Positions 24,154 through 36,251 are shown, counted from the stretch's first letter. The stretch is DNA of 64,000 nt from Melanocharis versteri (GCA_013397845.1 VZTG01010609.1:408134-472133), one strand, 5' to 3'. A program made the numbers and translations. Notes: generated by a model not told the origin, from the sequence alone.

Positions 24154-25150
24154 GCAAGGATTAGGGGGACAGGGTGGTAGTGAGGGTTCTCTTCTGCTGA
24201 CTCCAGAATGTGCTGGCCACACTGGATCACACTGGCAGTCTTATGGAGATGAGCCAGGGAGACTCCTGAGGTAATAAAAGCCAGCAGGGAAACACCAGAG
24301 AATTATCTCAAAGGAATCAAGGGGTGTTCCTGTAGGAAGGTGACACAGCCTGAGGTGCACACAGGACGGGCAACAAACAGGAAGAGCTGAAAGGAAGAAT
24401 GCTGCTGGAAAGCTACAGCCTCATTGCCATTACTGAAACCTGGTGGGATGAATGTCATGACTGGAGTGTGACTCTCAACAGCTTCAGGCTGTTCAGAAGA
24501 GATGGCAGAGGAAGTAGAGGCACAGGACTTGCCCTCTATGTCAAGAGGGCACCAAGATTGAGTGTGGAGAGTTGTCTCTGAAGAACAGCCATGACCAGGT
24601 TGAAAGCCTGTGGTAAGAATCAGAGACCCTGGCAACACAGGGAACCTTGTGGTCAGTGTCTACTACAGGCCCCTGACCAAGGGGAGTGTTTGACCAAGCC
24701 CTCTTGCTCCAGCTGCAGGAAGTATTGTGCTTGCAGGCTCTCTTCCTGATGGGAGACTTCAACCACCCTGACATCTGCCAGAAGTAGCACAGCAAGCTGT
24801 AGGCAATCCAGGAGACTCCTGGAATGCATGGAGGATAGCTTCTTGAGCCGGGCAATAGACAGCCCTACCACAGGGGAGGCAATCCTGGGTCTGTTGGTCA
24901 CCAGTGCAAGTGAGCTAACTGGGGACACAAGGATTGGAGGCAGCCTGGGCTGCAGTGATCAAACGGAAGGGAAGGAAGAAAATGAACAGAAAGTTGAAGC
25001 TGGCACAGGTGACCTGGGAAGAGTACAGAGACGAAGTACAGTTGTGCAGGGAGGGGGTGAGGAAGGCCAAGGCAAAGGTGAAACTCAGCTGGGCAAGACA
25101 TCCCATTATGGCCAGGCTAGAGGTGTCATTTCCAGCACTGTTTTCTCTGC
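24149..25150 (+). mobile_element. CR1 LINE fragment, endonuclease region (decayed)
   Basis: Recognisable endonuclease motifs of CR1 ORF2 appear in order, in shifting frames. They are SLIAITETWWDE at 24417-24452 (the catalytic Glu region), then LFRRDGRGSRGTGLALYV (24489-24542), then VYYRPLTKG, then LFLMGDFNHPDIC (24739-24777, the Asp/Asn catalytic motif), then IDSPTTGEA and GGSLGCSDQ. In the family the last motif ends SDH; here His reads Gln (CAA near 24960). It ends near RKAKAKVKLSWAR (about 25060-25100), before the reverse transcriptase. Frameshifts and stops break it, so it is dead. The missing 3' half is unusual, because CR1 copies normally lose the 5' end. The right edge is approximate. 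Confidence 0.85.
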
Positions 25151-25159
25151 TTAATTGCA

Positions 25160-28100
25160 CAGTTTGCTGTGGATTTCAGATGAGGCAACAGGCGAGCAAG
25201 GTGGGAGTCTGGATAGTTTGGGACTAAGTCCCATATCGATCACCAAACTAACATAACAGGGCAAAGGCACCCCTAAAAGCGTGGTTGAATTTTACACATA
25301 GTGCCTTGTGTTCCCCTCTCACAGTGATGCAGCAGTCTCTCTGCAGCTGTGAGAAGTCTCTACTTTGGAGCAATGCCAGTTCTGCTGCAGCACAGTTTTG
25401 CAGAATTAAAATCCACGTGCATCCCTCTATCCAGATGTCCTTTTGCTTTACTTACATTGAAAATGTAGGAGATGCAATAAAAGTTTATCTCTCTGCTGAT
25501 GAAGATTTAGCACAATATCAACATTTATTCTAGCAATTGAGGGCTCGGTGGACATTTTAAATTATCTTTGTAAAAAGAAATTGCCATGCCTGGAAAAACT
25601 GAGGATAATTCTGGATTTCTGTTTGTACCAATTCAGAATGATGTTCTACCAGTTGTGCAGTGTAGTGCAGTTGTATCTTCTTTCAGGGTCTGCACATACC
25701 CGTTATTGCTACAGATCTCTCTTCTCATTTTCTTTTAGCCTAGCAGCAGAAGCTGGTACTGTGGTAGTAGTAGTGATATCACCTGTATGCAGAATACCTT
25801 GTGCTGCATACTTTTTTTAAACTGAATCATGCTACTTTCATTGTCTACAACTTGTCCTTAGTCCAAAATCTTATTTATCATTACAATTTGGGCAAATTTA
25901 GAACAAAACCAGAGTCTTCCCACCAATGAACTCCCAACTTCGTGCTTGGACTGTAGTTCATGTAAAGGAGAAGCAGCTTTGCTTTTCTTACTTGTAGCAT
26001 AATTCAGGCAGAATCTCTCTCTGTGAGAGGTGAGAAGTACTGAACTTTCATTCTGGTATTTAGGTGTCATGGATTAGATTGCCTTCTTTAAGGAGAAAGG
26101 CTTGTAAGCTTTATTCTCATCTTTGCCTGCTGAACTTGTAGCTTTCAGGTCTCAATTACTTGCTATTCTGTAAGCTTACATCAATTCTGTAAGCTCACAT
26201 CATTGATGCCATTCATTAATTTGTCTTTCAATGAATTTAGCTGCCCTGTTGTCTCATCTCAGGCCTTGCACCATATTTTATGCCTGAGATGAAAGCATCA
26301 GAACAGCACGAAGATAACCCTTATTTTAGGAGTGTCATCATTAATCCATTTTTCCTTTTTAGCTTTGTTTACCTAAAACCTGCAATTAGACATCCTTGCT
26401 AGGGAAAAAAAGGGATTTATTTTTAAAAAGAGAGCTCCAAAATTAAATTTATCTTCTTGTGATCCACTTTGTCACTTTGAAATAAATTTCTTGGGCTTCA
26501 TCGATACAGATTTTTCCCTATTAATTAGTTGCTGTCATCTTTGTCTTCTTGGAAAGAACCTGAGTTTCCAGTTTGGTGGTGCACAGATGTGTGATTGAGC
26601 AGTGGTGTTGTGCAGGACCTTACAGACCATCATTTCTGGCAGACTTGGACACTACTGTCTTGCCATATTAAATTGTGGGTTACCTTCAGTAAATGCAGTA
26701 AATTGGGAAGAGCATGGTTGAAACCACTTCCCTTGGAGAAGAATTCTACAGCCCGTTCAGGTGCATCAAAATACAATTAGATAAATTAATATCTCTGTAC
26801 ACTGGAAACTCTTCATTCAAACTAAATGATAGTGCTGCATTTTAGCCTTCTTTAATGCCTTAGCTCTCTGTGGTTAATTTATAAGTAGTTCATTGAGACA
26901 GAGGTTGTATGCTGAGATGACTAGACAAAACACTGACACTTCTGAAGACACCTTTCAAGTGAAAGTGTGGGTGTTTCTCTTGTCTTATGAGACTGCTTCT
27001 TCCTTTTTTAGACTAAAAATCTCACTTTAGATGAAGGACAAGGATATGTCTTGGTTAAATCACTGTAATACTACTGAAAAAAATTTACTCACTTTAGGGT
27101 AATCCAGAATACATAAATACAAATAAGGCAGGCCTAAGCAACAATTTAAATGCCAGCATGTTTTTTTGAGCTGAACAAAGCAAGAGCATATGTAGTTGCT
27201 CATAGTGGTGGTACACTGCAATGGGTTAGTAATGAGACTTTTGTAAAGGAAGTATTAATGTTCATGTTTTCCTGAACCAGAGTCAACAAAGATGTAAACA
27301 TTAGTGTCTACACACAGCTCTCTTACAAAATATGCTGATTTTCCCTGTCTGATCTGCCTCCTGCTGAGTTAAAGAGGCAGCTTTAAGGTCAGCATACAAA
27401 AATCCTCATGCATGAAACATTTATTTAATGTCTTTATTGCTAAAATCTACCTACGTTTCTTAATTCTTTTGGTTGGCAGAATGTATCCTGAATAAAATTC
27501 TTCTCTCCTTGCATCTAATAGAAACAAATTCTGAGGTTCTCTTGTTTAACAACTGTGCAACCCCTTGCATCAAGATTAAACACTTTGTTTTGTCCCCAGG
27601 CAGTTGTATATTTATTACTCTTGAGGCAGTGGTATTTGAAATAAATAGAATTGAAAGATCCTGAGAAATGGTTTCTGAAACACATATATTGAGTTATTCT
27701 CTCCTATGTGAGCAGAAAATGCTTCTGATGCTTTTCCCTGCACCCTTGCAAAGGAAAATAGCTGATATAAAAATATCACATGATGGGGTGGTGAAAAGGT
27801 AAGCATTTTTATCCTCAGTCACTGAGGATTTTTGCTGCTTATTGTCCTGAAAATAATTAAGTTATCTTTATGAAATGTATTACTATTCACTAAAGATAAC
27901 ATAGGTAAGGGCATAATAAAGGACGAAATAAAAGATAAAAGGAAAAAGTCTCTCCTTTTCTGCCTCAAAAGGTACAATATGAAAACAAAAAAAATAATCC
28001 ATGGCTTGGAAATAGTCTTAAAAACTTCTCAAGATTCAGATATATATTTTAGGCTGGTGACAGGGCTTATCTCTTCTCCCTGATCAAACTAATAAATGCT

Positions 28101-29110
28101 CACCAAGAGAAAAAGTTCTTTTATGTTATAAGGAAAACAATTTCCATGCAGCTTTTGTGTGTGTGTACGCATATTCATAAAATATGGATTAGCAGCACTA
28201 GGTATTCAGCTAAGTAAATATTCATAAAATAAAGGTGAAATTGATATGCATTTCCTAATAGAGAGTAATAAGCATATTTTGATTTCTTAGTAAAAAAATC
28301 AAACTAAGGGGAGAGAAAGCACTTTCTTTTGCCTGGACATGTTTTATTCCTCATTCTCATTGTGTTGATCCTGCTGGCAAAGATTTCCTGACATTTTGAA
28401 TATACAGTATTGCTAATATTGTTAAATGTAGAAGAATCAGGTGTATTGCTTAAAACATAAAATAAAAAGACATTTTGGGTTATTTTTTTTTTCCTTTGAT
28501 TCTTACTTTTGTCTTTGGGGCACAATAAAGTTACATATTTAAGTTCTTTTTCATATATATGAGAGATAGATATGCCTTTTTTTACTAAAATCTTATCTTC
28601 TCAGAAGTGTAGGTTCTGGAGCCTTGTTAGCTATATGTGCTAACAACCATTGGAAGACTCAATAAATAAGATATACATTGCAGTCATGAACTTTATACTT
28701 ATAGGTATTCCTGACGGCTTTCTTTGCAGTACACATGATCATTTAGAGTAATAGAATGGAATTAGTTTTGAATAAGCTGAAAATTAAGTGGATGTTCTAA
28801 AGCTCTACCTGGGAAATCTCAAGAACAGCTCTATTTCAAGCAGCCCATTGGATCAGGAAAAAATTACATGTTGGTGTGCAAACAGGCAAAAGTTTAATAA
28901 AAATCAAATCCTTGAAGTAAAACTGAATGCAAATAGGGTTTTCTGCTATCGATTTTATTTAATGTCTAAAGAGTTAGCTTAGGCTCCTGTTTTTCAGAAA
29001 CAAAATGTTTAAAACCCAGAATTGAAGAATATGTGTTCCTAGAATTAGTATTTGATCTAGATATGGTTTGGAATGCGTCTTGTTCTTTACCTGAATTTCT
29101 GTTGATGCTT
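25160..29110. other. non-coding stretch with minor repeats
   Basis: A direct tandem duplication of 19 bp (ATTCTGTAAGC core) lies at 26165-26183 and 26184-26202, differing by one base. A strong acceptor-like sequence (TGTTCCCCTCTCACAG) precedes 25325 and leads into a frame open to a stop at 25533, without other support. Nothing else recognised. Confidence 0.35.
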
Positions 29111-29124
29111 ATTCTTTGTTTCAG

Positions 29125-29254
29125 TTGGGCCTGCTTGTAAAAACTCTTTCATCTCTTCTGTTCATTCTTCTGTTTTGCCCCTTTGCTTGGGTCGCTTGGG
29201 TCAGTTCTCTTTCCAAGCTGGGGAGATGGGCTCATTTGTGCATGTACAGTGCAG
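29125..29254 (+). CDS. exon-like interval, possibly coding a hydrophobic segment
   Basis: A strong acceptor (GATGCTTATTCTTTGTTTCAG) and a fair donor (GTGCAG|GTAGTT) bracket 130 bp. Two frames are open. The phase-0 frame encodes a very hydrophobic run (LFILLFCPFAWVAWV) that could span a membrane. The phase-1 frame encodes a polar Ser/Gly-rich peptide (GPACKNSFISSVHSS). Having two open frames weakens either reading; T-rich sequence favours hydrophobic codons by chance. Confidence 0.2.
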
Positions 29255-29259
29255 GTAGT

Positions 29260-30650
29260 TCACATCCTCATCTCTCTCTGCTGTTGTGGTGTTTTGTTCT
29301 GTGAACACAAACAGTACTTTCCAACAGCAGCCATACTTTGGACAGTCTGGAAATATGAGGCCTTTGTTCTACTCATTTTATGGACTTTGCTGATTTATGC
29401 ATTTATTAATGCGTGGGCTATGTGTGTTCAGTAGTGTAATTTCAGTGTGTTCACTGCCAACAAGGAAAATAAAAACGAAACCATCTTTGGCAACTGGCAT
29501 GCAGCCGAGTTGAGCCAGTAAATAAATGTTACGTATTTAAAAGACATTTTTTTTTTTAATTTTTAGAGTTGTCAGAGGAAAGATGACCATTGTCATATAG
29601 TTTGAATATTTTTTTCTAAATTACACCATCATTTGCATGCCACTGATCATTTCCACACACTGAATAAATTAGAACCATCATAAATGGTGGCAGCAATCTC
29701 CACTAACAGAGCTTGTTGATACCTGCTTGTTGAAGTCTATTATTTAAAATAATTCCTTTGGCTTTGTCAATGTTTACACAGGCCAGCATCATTAATGTTG
29801 ATTTAAGGTTATCTCTATGTTCCATAACTAGAATACAGAACATTTTTATTGATTTCTTAGCCACACTCTTCTACTTTACTATCCATAAATGAATTTTGAT
29901 TCATAAAAGAAAAACCCTGGGAGTCAAATGTCAGCTATTACCCAATATATTGCTCTCTGCTGCAAGTAAAATAGTCTGCATCTCATCTTGAAAATATAAT
30001 GTATATAAGTCTTCTCTGAAAGAATTTCAATAAAATATTGATGTAAGCACTTTTTTTTCAATTTTGTTTGATAAGGTATTTTGAAGATATGGACAACAGC
30101 ACAAAATAAAGCCTGGAGTCATCCCATTTCATGTTTTCTATTTTTTTTTTGAGCTTTTCCACAAAAGGTGGATGTTTTATTTGTGTTAAAGAAAACACTC
30201 TGTGGTATAGTCTTGAGTGAACTGTCTTAGTAGATTTTGTGCTGGGAGTTATGATCAAGCCAAGCAAAGCCTAATAGCAAACAAAACAAGTACTGTACAC
30301 ACTCCTCTGGATATCACATTTGATACTTATATCACATTCAGGTGCCCTGTTTTAAAGAATGTGCTTCTACACAATGCTTTTAATTTTTTCCTCCTAAGTG
30401 CATGGCTTAGTAATATGTGTTATTAGAATGTTTTGTTTTGTTTAAAGACAAGCTTGTAATTCCATGAACAATCAAACCTGATTTTCCCTTCATACTTCAC
30501 AGCCTGAAAACAGATAAAGAAAGGCAGCTCACAATAAGAAGGCTGATGCCACCTGGAAAATTTGGACACCACAGGAGCTAGAAAAATACCACCTTCTAGG
30601 GACTTACACACTTGCAAAAGGATGCATTGCAATTGATGTGGGTTTTTTGT
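29260..30650. other. non-coding stretch, nothing recognised
   Basis: Short T runs near 29549 and 30051 only. The part 30430-30650 lies in the same minus-strand open frame as the CR1 fossil to its right, but I do not recognise it as CR1. Confidence 0.35.
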
Positions 30651-30654
30651 GGTT

Positions 30655-30990
30655 GTTTTTTGGTTTTTCTTACAGAACTCCAGATAAATGACATCTGTAG
30701 CCCTTCCCTTGTCCCCTGATGAAGTCACCCCATCACAGAAGGCCACTGGGTTGGTCAGGCAGGACTTGTGCTTGGTGGAGCCGTGCTGGATATCCTGAAT
30801 CACCTCCCTGCCCTCCATGTGCCTTATCAGAGCTCCCAGGAGCATCTGTTCTGTGATCTGCCTAGTCTCAGGGGTGAGGCTGACAGGTCGGTAGCTCCCA
30901 GCATCCTCCTTTCTACCCTTTTTATAGATGGGCACAGTGCTTCTCCTTTTCCGGTCACCTGGGACCTCACCTGACAGAAATCAGGTGACT
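30655..30990 (-). mobile_element. CR1 LINE fragment, reverse transcriptase N-terminal part
   Basis: On the minus strand the frame reads typical CR1 reverse transcriptase motifs: PIYKKGRKEDAGSYRPVSL, then HMEGREVIQDIQHGSTKHKS, CLTNPVAFCDGVTS, and KGRATDVIYLEFCK. The last corresponds to palm motif A, where the family has an Asp (YLDFSKAFD) and this copy has Glu, so the catalytic residue is lost. The YxDD motif and everything 3' of motif A are missing. The frame stays open from about 30935 to 30423 (170 codons), running on into non-CR1 sequence across an A/C-rich patch at 30640-30677. It is a truncated dead copy. Confidence 0.87.
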
Positions 30991-30999
30991 GCACTTCAT

Positions 31000-33985
31000 T
31001 CTTTTAATTCTTTTGCAGCAAGCAAGGGCAAATTGTGTGATTTTTGTGGAACAAATTAAAAAATGGTGATCACTAGCATTGCAGTGAATATCAAATGAAT
31101 ATATAATAACAGAACATTAGGAAACAATTAGAAAAAGTGCCTAGACATTATTAATTCATGTGCTATTCATTGTACCAACATTGATCATGTGAAAGAAGTG
31201 TGGTGTTAGTTACATTTTAATCATTCAGTGTTGAAGAAGGACTAATTATTTTCAAATAGCGATGGGAAGGATCCAGTTTTATAAAAAAATCATGGAATGC
31301 CTAATTTGCTCCCACAGCGTTTTAATAGGGAAACATATGGCTGCCATTATTTGCAGGACAATGGAGGATATCACAGCAATTGCTCATGTTTCAACTCTTA
31401 CAAAGAAGTTGAGGTACTGCTGCCCTCACAGGAGCCTGTGTTAACTATGGGATGGATGTGCTGTGCAGTACATCTCGTTCCTCGCCCATCCAGACGGGGG
31501 CTTGACCAGTCTGAGCATTATATCCCTTCCAGCCAAACTCCTTGTATTTCTTCAGTGCCTTCAGAAGAGCACTGGGGAATGAGAGCAGCAGGTAGCTTTC
31601 TTCATGGACTCGGTGCCAGTGAGGGACGGGCCTGTAATGGGTACAACTGGACAATTAAGGGAGTAGGACTGGGTGCATCCATCTCCCCTTTGCCCTTTTC
31701 CTGCCCTGTGGAAAAAGCATTTAGGGGCTTCCGGTCCCCTCTGAAGAAAGAAGTTGCACATATCTCCTTGGAAAGTCATCCCTGATCTTGCACAGGTGTG
31801 TGCCTGAGAGGAAACCTGAAAGTTTGGTGCCTCCTTCATAGCAAAGGCTCTCGGGCTGGGGCTGTATGCAGAGGCTCAGATAAGGTGCTCAGGGATTTAG
31901 AGCCTGATGGAACTATTGTGAATGAAAGAAGCTGATACTGGCGTAGTTTGTGGTCAAGCTGCCAAACTCCAAGCCCATTTGTATGTTTTGTATGTGATAG
32001 CTCCTTGGTTTTTGTTCTCCCTTCCTCCCTTCTCTAGGCAAAGTACCTCATGAATGCTTCCAAATGGAGAGGTGGATCTCTGGGAAGTTCTCTGCTACCC
32101 AAATGCAATTCTGTGAGCTCTTCTTCCTGGCGTGACGTCCTCATGGGTGGGGGCTTGGCAGGCTTGCTTTGAAAATAGCGTGTGTCTCACTCGTGGTTTA
32201 GGAGACCCCAGATCAGTAGTAATGACACAGTCAAAACGCAGAAGGACAGTTGGGTGATGAGAATTGGTGAGCTAAATCAGGGACGATTTAAGCAGAAATT
32301 TCACTCTAAATGAATAGTGCTTGGGAAAAGCTCAAGAACATGGGTTCAGATCGGTGTAAACAAAGCCTACTACAGCTTTTTGGCTTTATGCTTCATCCAT
32401 TTTGCACATTTGAGGAAGATAAAGAACAACTTGTAAACCATAGCAACATACAGTTAGTATTGTATCAGGTTTACTTTAGTATATTGTCTTTTTTGTAACC
32501 TCTGAGTTTGGTGTATTTATGTTATTCGGGGACAAAAATAACACCTATTTTCTGTGTGTGGATTGGTTGGTTTAAATTCACAGAAAAAGCAACACGTTCT
32601 TGCTTTGGTATTGGACTCCGAGTGGATGCTTTTTATTATATTATCTTCCTTAGTTTTATATAGTATTGATAAAATTGAAAGTCAGTGACCTGACAAAAAC
32701 AAAATAATACAGCATGAAAATTGCTACCATGATTTCATGCTGTGTTAATGCAAGGATGTCATTCCTGCTTCAGAATAATAACAGTGTTTTGCTTCTGAAC
32801 TTACAGCATCTCTCTCTCTCTCTCTTCCTCTGCCCACCCCTCCTTTTCCTTCTAAAGAGGGTTGATGCCACAATGAAATTCTTTTTAACCGCATCTCTTG
32901 GCTGTTTACTAGTGAATAACCACTACTAACAGGTAATTTTTTTAAAGCAGTGAGTGGAATCTCTGTATTCCATAAGCATATGCAGAAATGCAGAAAGAAT
33001 CAGGCTTAACAGTCACTATAACACGGCTAATTGCAGAATCTGGGAATTTTTTTAGCCATTCTTCCTCAAAGAACCATCACTCAGGCTGCGTGGCAGCACT
33101 CTTTGAATTCCCACAGGGCACTGCTTGTCTTGGAATATGAAGGGGTGATATCCGCTCTCTGTTCTCAACAATTCTTATTCTTCTACTGGTGCCAGAAAAG
33201 ATTTGGGGAAGGACACTAAATTCTGATTAATGTGCTCACTGAACTTGCAACGATGTGATCAGGTTTCATATTTTAACTGATTAGAGACCTCCTTATTGAA
33301 CCTTCCTATCTTGTCAGTAATGGTAGAACCTGCAAATTTGATGTAAACATCCTAAGTTTTACAGGAAAGGTGAGGAGGTACTTGGCAAATTCTTCCATGT
33401 GGGAAATGTGTCTTTCAGATCCCAGACACCTGTTCAGACTCTGCCATCCTAAAGATTTATCTGTCCACAGAGGGAGGGAGAAAATGCCAACTCTCAAGTT
33501 AAAGGCCAGCACCAGCTCCACTTTATTTTAGCTGTGCCTCTGTTTCTTCACTGCTTGCAGAAGAGGGTGGGCCTGGCTGTCTATGTGTGTACAGAATGAA
33601 GTAGCTGTCTCTCCTGTACTTCATGGATGAGATGGGATGGGAACAGGAAGAAACAGAGCACTGTGCCCTCTCCTCATGCTCTACCTTACTCGGCTCAAGA
33701 ACAGAGGTCAATTAAAAAAAACCAAAACAACAAAAACCACCAGTCCTGTCCCCCTCCCCCAGCCCAAGCCGCAGTTTATTGCTTTCACAGCAGGGAGCTG
33801 AAGGGCTGCTGACACAAAATCTCTGTGTGTGTATTTGCTTTACAGTCAAAGCATTCGCCCACTCTACTCGAGGTCTGAACCGGTTCAGAATCTCTTCTCA
33901 CGTACAAGGAGTTTCCTTGACCTTGGTTATTTTAGGCATAAAATAATTTATGATTCAGTGAGCCAGAGAGAAAATACATGCGAAC
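31000..33985. other. non-coding stretch, one long unassigned frame
   Basis: A 162-codon plus-strand frame (31297-31785) overlaps a GC-richer patch and minus-strand frames of 69 and 92 codons; no motif or splice pair supports any of them. A (TC)n run lies at 32809-32824. The rest is AT-rich without features. Confidence 0.35.
32809..32824. repeat. (TC)n microsatellite
   Basis: About eight TC units, followed by a pyrimidine-rich stretch to about 32858. Confidence 0.85.
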
Positions 33986-33994
33986 ATGAGGTTT

Positions 33995-34390
33995 AGTGTT
34001 TGTATTCACCTGAGGGCTCCAGTTTCCATGCTAAGGACAGATTCAGCTCTAATGTCAGCTTTTGACACAGGGATTTGAAGTTCTCTTCCCGGCTAAGGTG
34101 GCTCACATGCTGCAGAATTCTCCAGTTTAGCATTGTCCTCCATAACTTCATAGCTGCCATGAGGAGAATGGGGAATGTCCTGATGGGTGTGGTAACCCAC
34201 CTCCTTAAAGACAGACAGCAATATGGGGTTGAGTTCTCTGACCACAGGAAAGAATTCAAGCAGCCTGGAAGAGTGTTCTGACTGTTTATGAGTTGTTTCG
34301 TAGGGTCAAATAAGAGGTACCTCATCCTGTAGCTTAATAAAAAAAACAAGGACAACCTCTCCTTTATTTTGAAAGAGGTAATATTGGTCA
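33995..34390. other. unidentified region open in several frames (old coding remnant or repeat)
   Basis: Three frames are unusually free of stops. One minus frame is open from 34391 to 33993 (132 codons). A second minus frame runs from about 34303 to 34111 with protein-like text (LEFFPVVRELNPILLSVFKE), then a single TAG. A plus frame runs 34075-34281 (68 codons). A donor-like CCTCAG|GTGAAT on minus lies at 34014-34009, and an acceptor-like sequence on plus precedes 34070. It may be an exon, a decayed gene copy or an ancient repeat; I cannot name it. Confidence 0.25.
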
Positions 34391-34399
34391 CTTCTTAGT

Positions 34400-35278
34400 T
34401 AAGACAGAGGTTTTTGTGAAGTCACACTTCTATTCTGGATGCTTATTAATAAACTCAAATGGTTCTTTGCTGAACAGGCCAGTTTGGCTCACCAGCTGGG
34501 TTATCATTCTGTTATGCTCTCTTCTTAGGATGATTTTCAGAATCTTCAATCTCTATCAGATAGTAGTAAGACAAATATAAAATAGGTGATAAAGGAAAAA
34601 AAAAATTAAAAAGTCTCCTTCCAAAAGAGAATTTATATTTGCTGAATTATTTTTTTTTTGGAACCAAGTATTTAAAATCCATCACTAACTCCTGCTTGCC
34701 TTTCAGCATGCCTGAAACTCTCCGTGCTTTGTCTTGCTAATATAAGTGTTTTGTGGTTCAGTTTTATGTTTGTTTCTTAAACTGCTCTTCCCTGTTGCCA
34801 CTGTTTTTTCTGGTTGTTTGCAGTTTTAGCATCTCTTGTTTGCTCTCCTCCCCTGCTGCCTTTCCATTCTTGCAGCCCTCTGGGGTTTTGCCGCGAACTG
34901 CCCATCTGATGGGTTTCCTGCTGACTTTTCTTGATTGCTGGAGCTCTAGTGTTAGCTGCACTGAAGGCTGGAGCACCATCCCTGGGTTCCACGCTGCCTG
35001 GTGGGAGGCCAGGTGCTCCAGCCACTCGGCTCCAGTGCCTGATCTAGCTCCGACACTGGCTGGTATCAGCCAGGCTGGATGGAAGGAATTTTTCGGTCTG
35101 TTCTTTCATTTTTACATATGTATGCCAAAGGATTCTCCGAGTGTGGTTGTTTAGTTGTTTGGATTTTTCTGCTACAGCAGCATAGGAGATTGCTGTAACT
35201 TAATGAAGAAGTGAGGACCTTGATTGCTTTGTGTTTTTTACTAAATATGATGAGGGCTTGGTTTTGTTGGGTATTTTT
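34400..35278. other. non-coding stretch
   Basis: A 133-codon plus-strand frame (34753-35154) is rich in Leu/Phe/Ser/Cys from pyrimidine-rich DNA and has no motif or splice support; I treat it as chance. Confidence 0.35.
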
Positions 35279-35279
35279 T

Positions 35280-35327
35280 GTTTGTTTTTGTTTTTGTTTT
35301 TGTTTTTGTTTTTGTTTTTGTTTTTTG
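35280..35327. repeat. (GTTTTT)n microsatellite
   Basis: About eight tandem copies of a T5G hexamer, mostly perfect. Confidence 0.92.
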
Positions 35328-35329
35328 TG

Positions 35330-36015
35330 AACAACGTTTTTTTCCACCACAGCTAGAATGTTTTCAATGAATATGATCGGTTCATAATTACTTGCTATGA
35401 GAAACAGATTTTTATTACTGATAGAAGCATGAGGCGAAAAAAGAGCTATATACTTTATCATTCTTTATGATAGAATTTAAATTTACCATAAAATTAAACC
35501 CTGAAATTGAATTACATAAATTGATTTAAACCTTTGTGGAGTTATTCATTCAGTCTTGCATCTTCTTGAATCTTTCAAGAGATTTTTTTTTAGTATTAGG
35601 ATACATACAGGATGGTGATTAACACCAGGATAGAGAGAAAAGCCAATAGATGTGTTTTGTATAATATCGTTGTTAATACATGTAATCAATAGAGTTATTG
35701 ATATTGAAAACTGTGTTTTACGGATTTGTAGAGCTGCCCACTTGCCGTATGAAGACAAATGAATAGTATCCAACTAAACAGTGAAAAAAGAGTACGAAGA
35801 AGGGGATGGAATGAAAAAGAATGATAAAGAGTGACTGCAATTATTATACCAGAACACGTGGGCTTTGATTTTTGTAGTTACTTTTCCTTTTCTTTTCATC
35901 ATGGAAGAGGTCTTTTTCAGAGCTTACAGGGTTTTGAAATTGTTTTAATGGGATTTTTTGGGATGGATGTTTTAGTCATTAAGAGGCAAGGGGAGATCAT
36001 AAAGGGAAAGGGCAT
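35330..36015. other. non-coding stretch, nothing recognised
   Basis: AT-rich, no paired splice signals and no recognisable repeat. Confidence 0.4.
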
Positions 36016-36017
36016 GG

Positions 36018-36109
36018 TGAGTAGAGGAGGAGGGAGAACTGGAAGGTGGTGCGGGAGGAAGGTGGGATGGGAGTGAGATGGGGGGGATGCTGGGGCTCTG
36101 GGGGTTGCC
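36018..36109 (+). other. purine/G-rich tract, G-quadruplex candidate
   Basis: GGA-rich sequence passes into five or more G runs (3, 3, 7, 4 and 5 G, roughly 36064-36105) separated by short loops. This meets the usual G3+ quadruplex pattern on the plus strand. It lies about 0.9 kb from the CpG island at 37.04 kb. Confidence 0.5.
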
Positions 36110-36251
36110 AAATGTGCTTCCTATTCCTGGGGAGAGTTTTCTTTGTTTGCAGAGACGGGAGCGTCCCAAAGCTTTTTTATTAGCCGAACACAGGACAAAA
36201 GACTTTGTGGCAGTGGGAGTGTAAAGGACAGTTAGGCCGAGGTGATAACGG

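Noticed and set aside
24541..25160. Several minus-strand frames of 67-104 codons
   Set aside because: They are antisense to the CR1 endonuclease fossil.
25325..25533. Frame open to a stop after a strong acceptor
   Set aside because: Single-sided evidence only; the interval begins just past the CR1 fossil and no poly(A) context or motif supports a terminal exon.
34753..35154. 133-codon hydrophobic frame
   Set aside because: Pyrimidine-rich DNA produces Leu/Phe/Ser codons by chance; no splice pair, no motif, and the frame is not closed by a donor.
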